Positions 63,400-64,000 of a stretch of 64,000 nt of DNA are shown piece by piece (the first letter of the stretch is position 1; each line of letters begins with the position of its first letter). The notes beneath the pieces were generated by a model, which did not search any database, was not told where the DNA came from, and worked only from the letters and a program-made list of their open reading frames with translations. The position numbers and the translations under genes were made by a program. Source of the DNA: Azonexus hydrophilus (lineage in GTDB: Bacteria; Pseudomonadota; Gammaproteobacteria; Burkholderiales; Rhodocyclaceae); contig NZ_MTHD01000002.1 in assembly GCF_001956855.1 (NCBI RefSeq), forward strand, positions 1 through 64,000, given 5' to 3'.

Positions 63400-64000
63400 T
63401 TACTTGGTGCCGATGACTTCGATGTCAACGCGACGATCCGGCTGCAGGCAGTCGATCAGGGCCTTGGTCTTGGCGTTGCCCTTGCAGGTGTCGCCGGTGA
63501 CCGGCTGGGTTTCGCCCTTGCCTTCGGTGTAGACGCGGTTGGCTTCGATACCCTTGGCAACCAGGTATTCCTTGACCGCGGCAGCGCGCTTCTCGGACAG
63601 CTTCTGGTTGTAGGCGTTGCCACCGATACGGTCGGTGTGGCCAACGGCCAGGATCACTTCGAGCTTGATCGCGGCAGCCTTGGAGACCAGCTCGTCGAGC
63701 TTGGCCTTGCCTTCCGGACGCAGGACAGCCTTGTTGAAGTCGAACAGGGCGTCGGCAGCGACGGTGATCTTCTCACCGGTCGGCTTCGGACCGCCTACGG
63801 CAGCAGCCGGTGCCGGTGCAGCCTTGCCTTCGCAAGCAGCCTTCGGCAGCAGGTCCTTGTCGCACTCGCAACCGGCCTTGTCGGCGGCAGCGCCGGCCGG
63901 GGTCCAGTAACCGGTGCGCCAGCACAGGCCGAAGCCGCTCTTGGCGACGACGTCGCGCTGGTCGATGACATAAACACGTTCCTGGGCAACGGCCGAGAAG
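63400..64000 (-). CDS. OmpA-family outer membrane protein, C-terminal part (5' end outside window)
   Basis: A truncated gene. From the right edge it reads [17 protein letters not shown], where AVA before Q looks like the end of a signal peptide. A short N-terminal region with four close Cys (LCWR, CECDK, ACEGK) follows, then an Ala/Pro linker and an OmpA-like peptidoglycan-binding domain ([53 protein letters not shown]). It should anchor the outer membrane to peptidoglycan. An internal GTG at 63657 is not its start. Confidence 0.92.
   Translation of the reverse strand, partial: FSAVAQERVYVIDQRDVVAKSGFGLCWRTGYWTPAGAAADKAGCECDKDLLPKAACEGKAAPAPAAAVGGPKPTGEKITVAADALFDFNKAVLRPEGKAKLDELVSKAAAIKLEVILAVGHTDRIGGNAYNQKLSEKRAAAVKEYLVAKGIEANRVYTEGKGETQPVTGDTCKGNAKTKALIDCLQPDRRVDIEVIGTK

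Overview
This window is a stretch of GC-rich (roughly 60%) bacterial chromosome. It most resembles a betaproteobacterium of the order Rhodocyclales (Dechloromonas/Azonexus-like). That placement is inferred from the beta-type 5S rRNA end at the left edge, a beta-style rpsF-priB-rpsR-rplI-dnaB block, PrpE/AcuI-type propionate genes, an Rnf complex, and several multidomain cyclic-di-GMP proteins of betaproteobacterial type. Genes are densely packed, with many 1-4 nt start/stop overlaps. No insertion sequence, prophage, CRISPR array or tRNA gene was seen. Apart from short gaps, nearly every base is assigned.

Layout. 0-2.4 kb: the 3' end of a 5S rRNA gene with its terminator, then htpG behind a near-perfect heat-shock (sigma-32) promoter, and a small DUF3820 gene. 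2.4-9.8 kb: a giant CheB-CheR-PAS-GGDEF-EAL fusion, a GspE/PilB-like ATPase and an ODP-type metallo-beta-lactamase-fold protein. 9.7-12.5 kb (minus): FecR-domain, DUF1841, FIST-domain and nth genes. 12.6-17.2 kb (plus): a PAS-GGDEF cyclase, a di-haem cytochrome c peroxidase and a membrane PAS-GGDEF-EAL sensor in one apparent operon. 17.1-23.5 kb (minus): an RlmN-like radical-SAM gene and the complete rnfABCDGE operon. 23.6-25.7 kb (minus): pyrD and azlCD. 25.8-30.3 kb (plus): a TolC/MacA/MacB-type tripartite efflux operon. 30.4-34.6 kb: a sulfide-dehydrogenase-like flavoprotein facing DUF411 and ankyrin genes, then lemA with two TPM-domain genes. 34.7-37.5 kb (minus): an HDOD protein and the N-end-rule transferases bpt and aat. 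37.5-42.1 kb: an Fbp-type iron(III) ABC transporter, split into divergent fbpC and fbpB and a separate fbpA, with Fur-box-like sites. 42.2-49.2 kb: NlpC/P60 hydrolase, AcuI-like reductase, response regulator, prpE, ppx and a TetR regulator. 49.2-53.4 kb: etfBA, a CbiM-like membrane protein and FimV. 53.5-56.5 kb: rpsF-priB-rpsR-rplI and dnaB. 56.5-64 kb: a transglutaminase-like protein lacking its Cys, phoH, bcp, an orphan peptide-binding lipoprotein, gph, ubiG and a truncated OmpA-family gene.

Functional themes. Five proteins carry cyclic-di-GMP-type domains: three with intact GGDEF motifs, one with a degenerate GGDEF and one with a degenerate EAL. Redox and electron-transfer functions recur (Rnf, Etf, di-haem peroxidase, FCSD-like flavoprotein, PyrD, UbiG). 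Iron uptake appears to be Fur-controlled.

The most unusual observations are as follows. (1) The 10-mer TGCGGTCGAC / GTCGACCGCA occurs at least 19 times, in five coding registers on both strands and once between genes, so it behaves like a DNA-level signal. (2) The fbpC/fbpB divergent promoter is perfectly symmetric: a palindromic -10 element sits 8 nt from each start codon in a 24-bp gap, so both mRNAs are predicted to be leaderless. (3) priB has no ATG, GTG or TTG at its expected start and probably initiates at CTG. (4) A transglutaminase-like protein has Ser at the catalytic Cys position. Starts of several genes were moved inward from the longest open frame where a ribosome-binding site, family alignment or overlap argued for it; this is stated in each entry.
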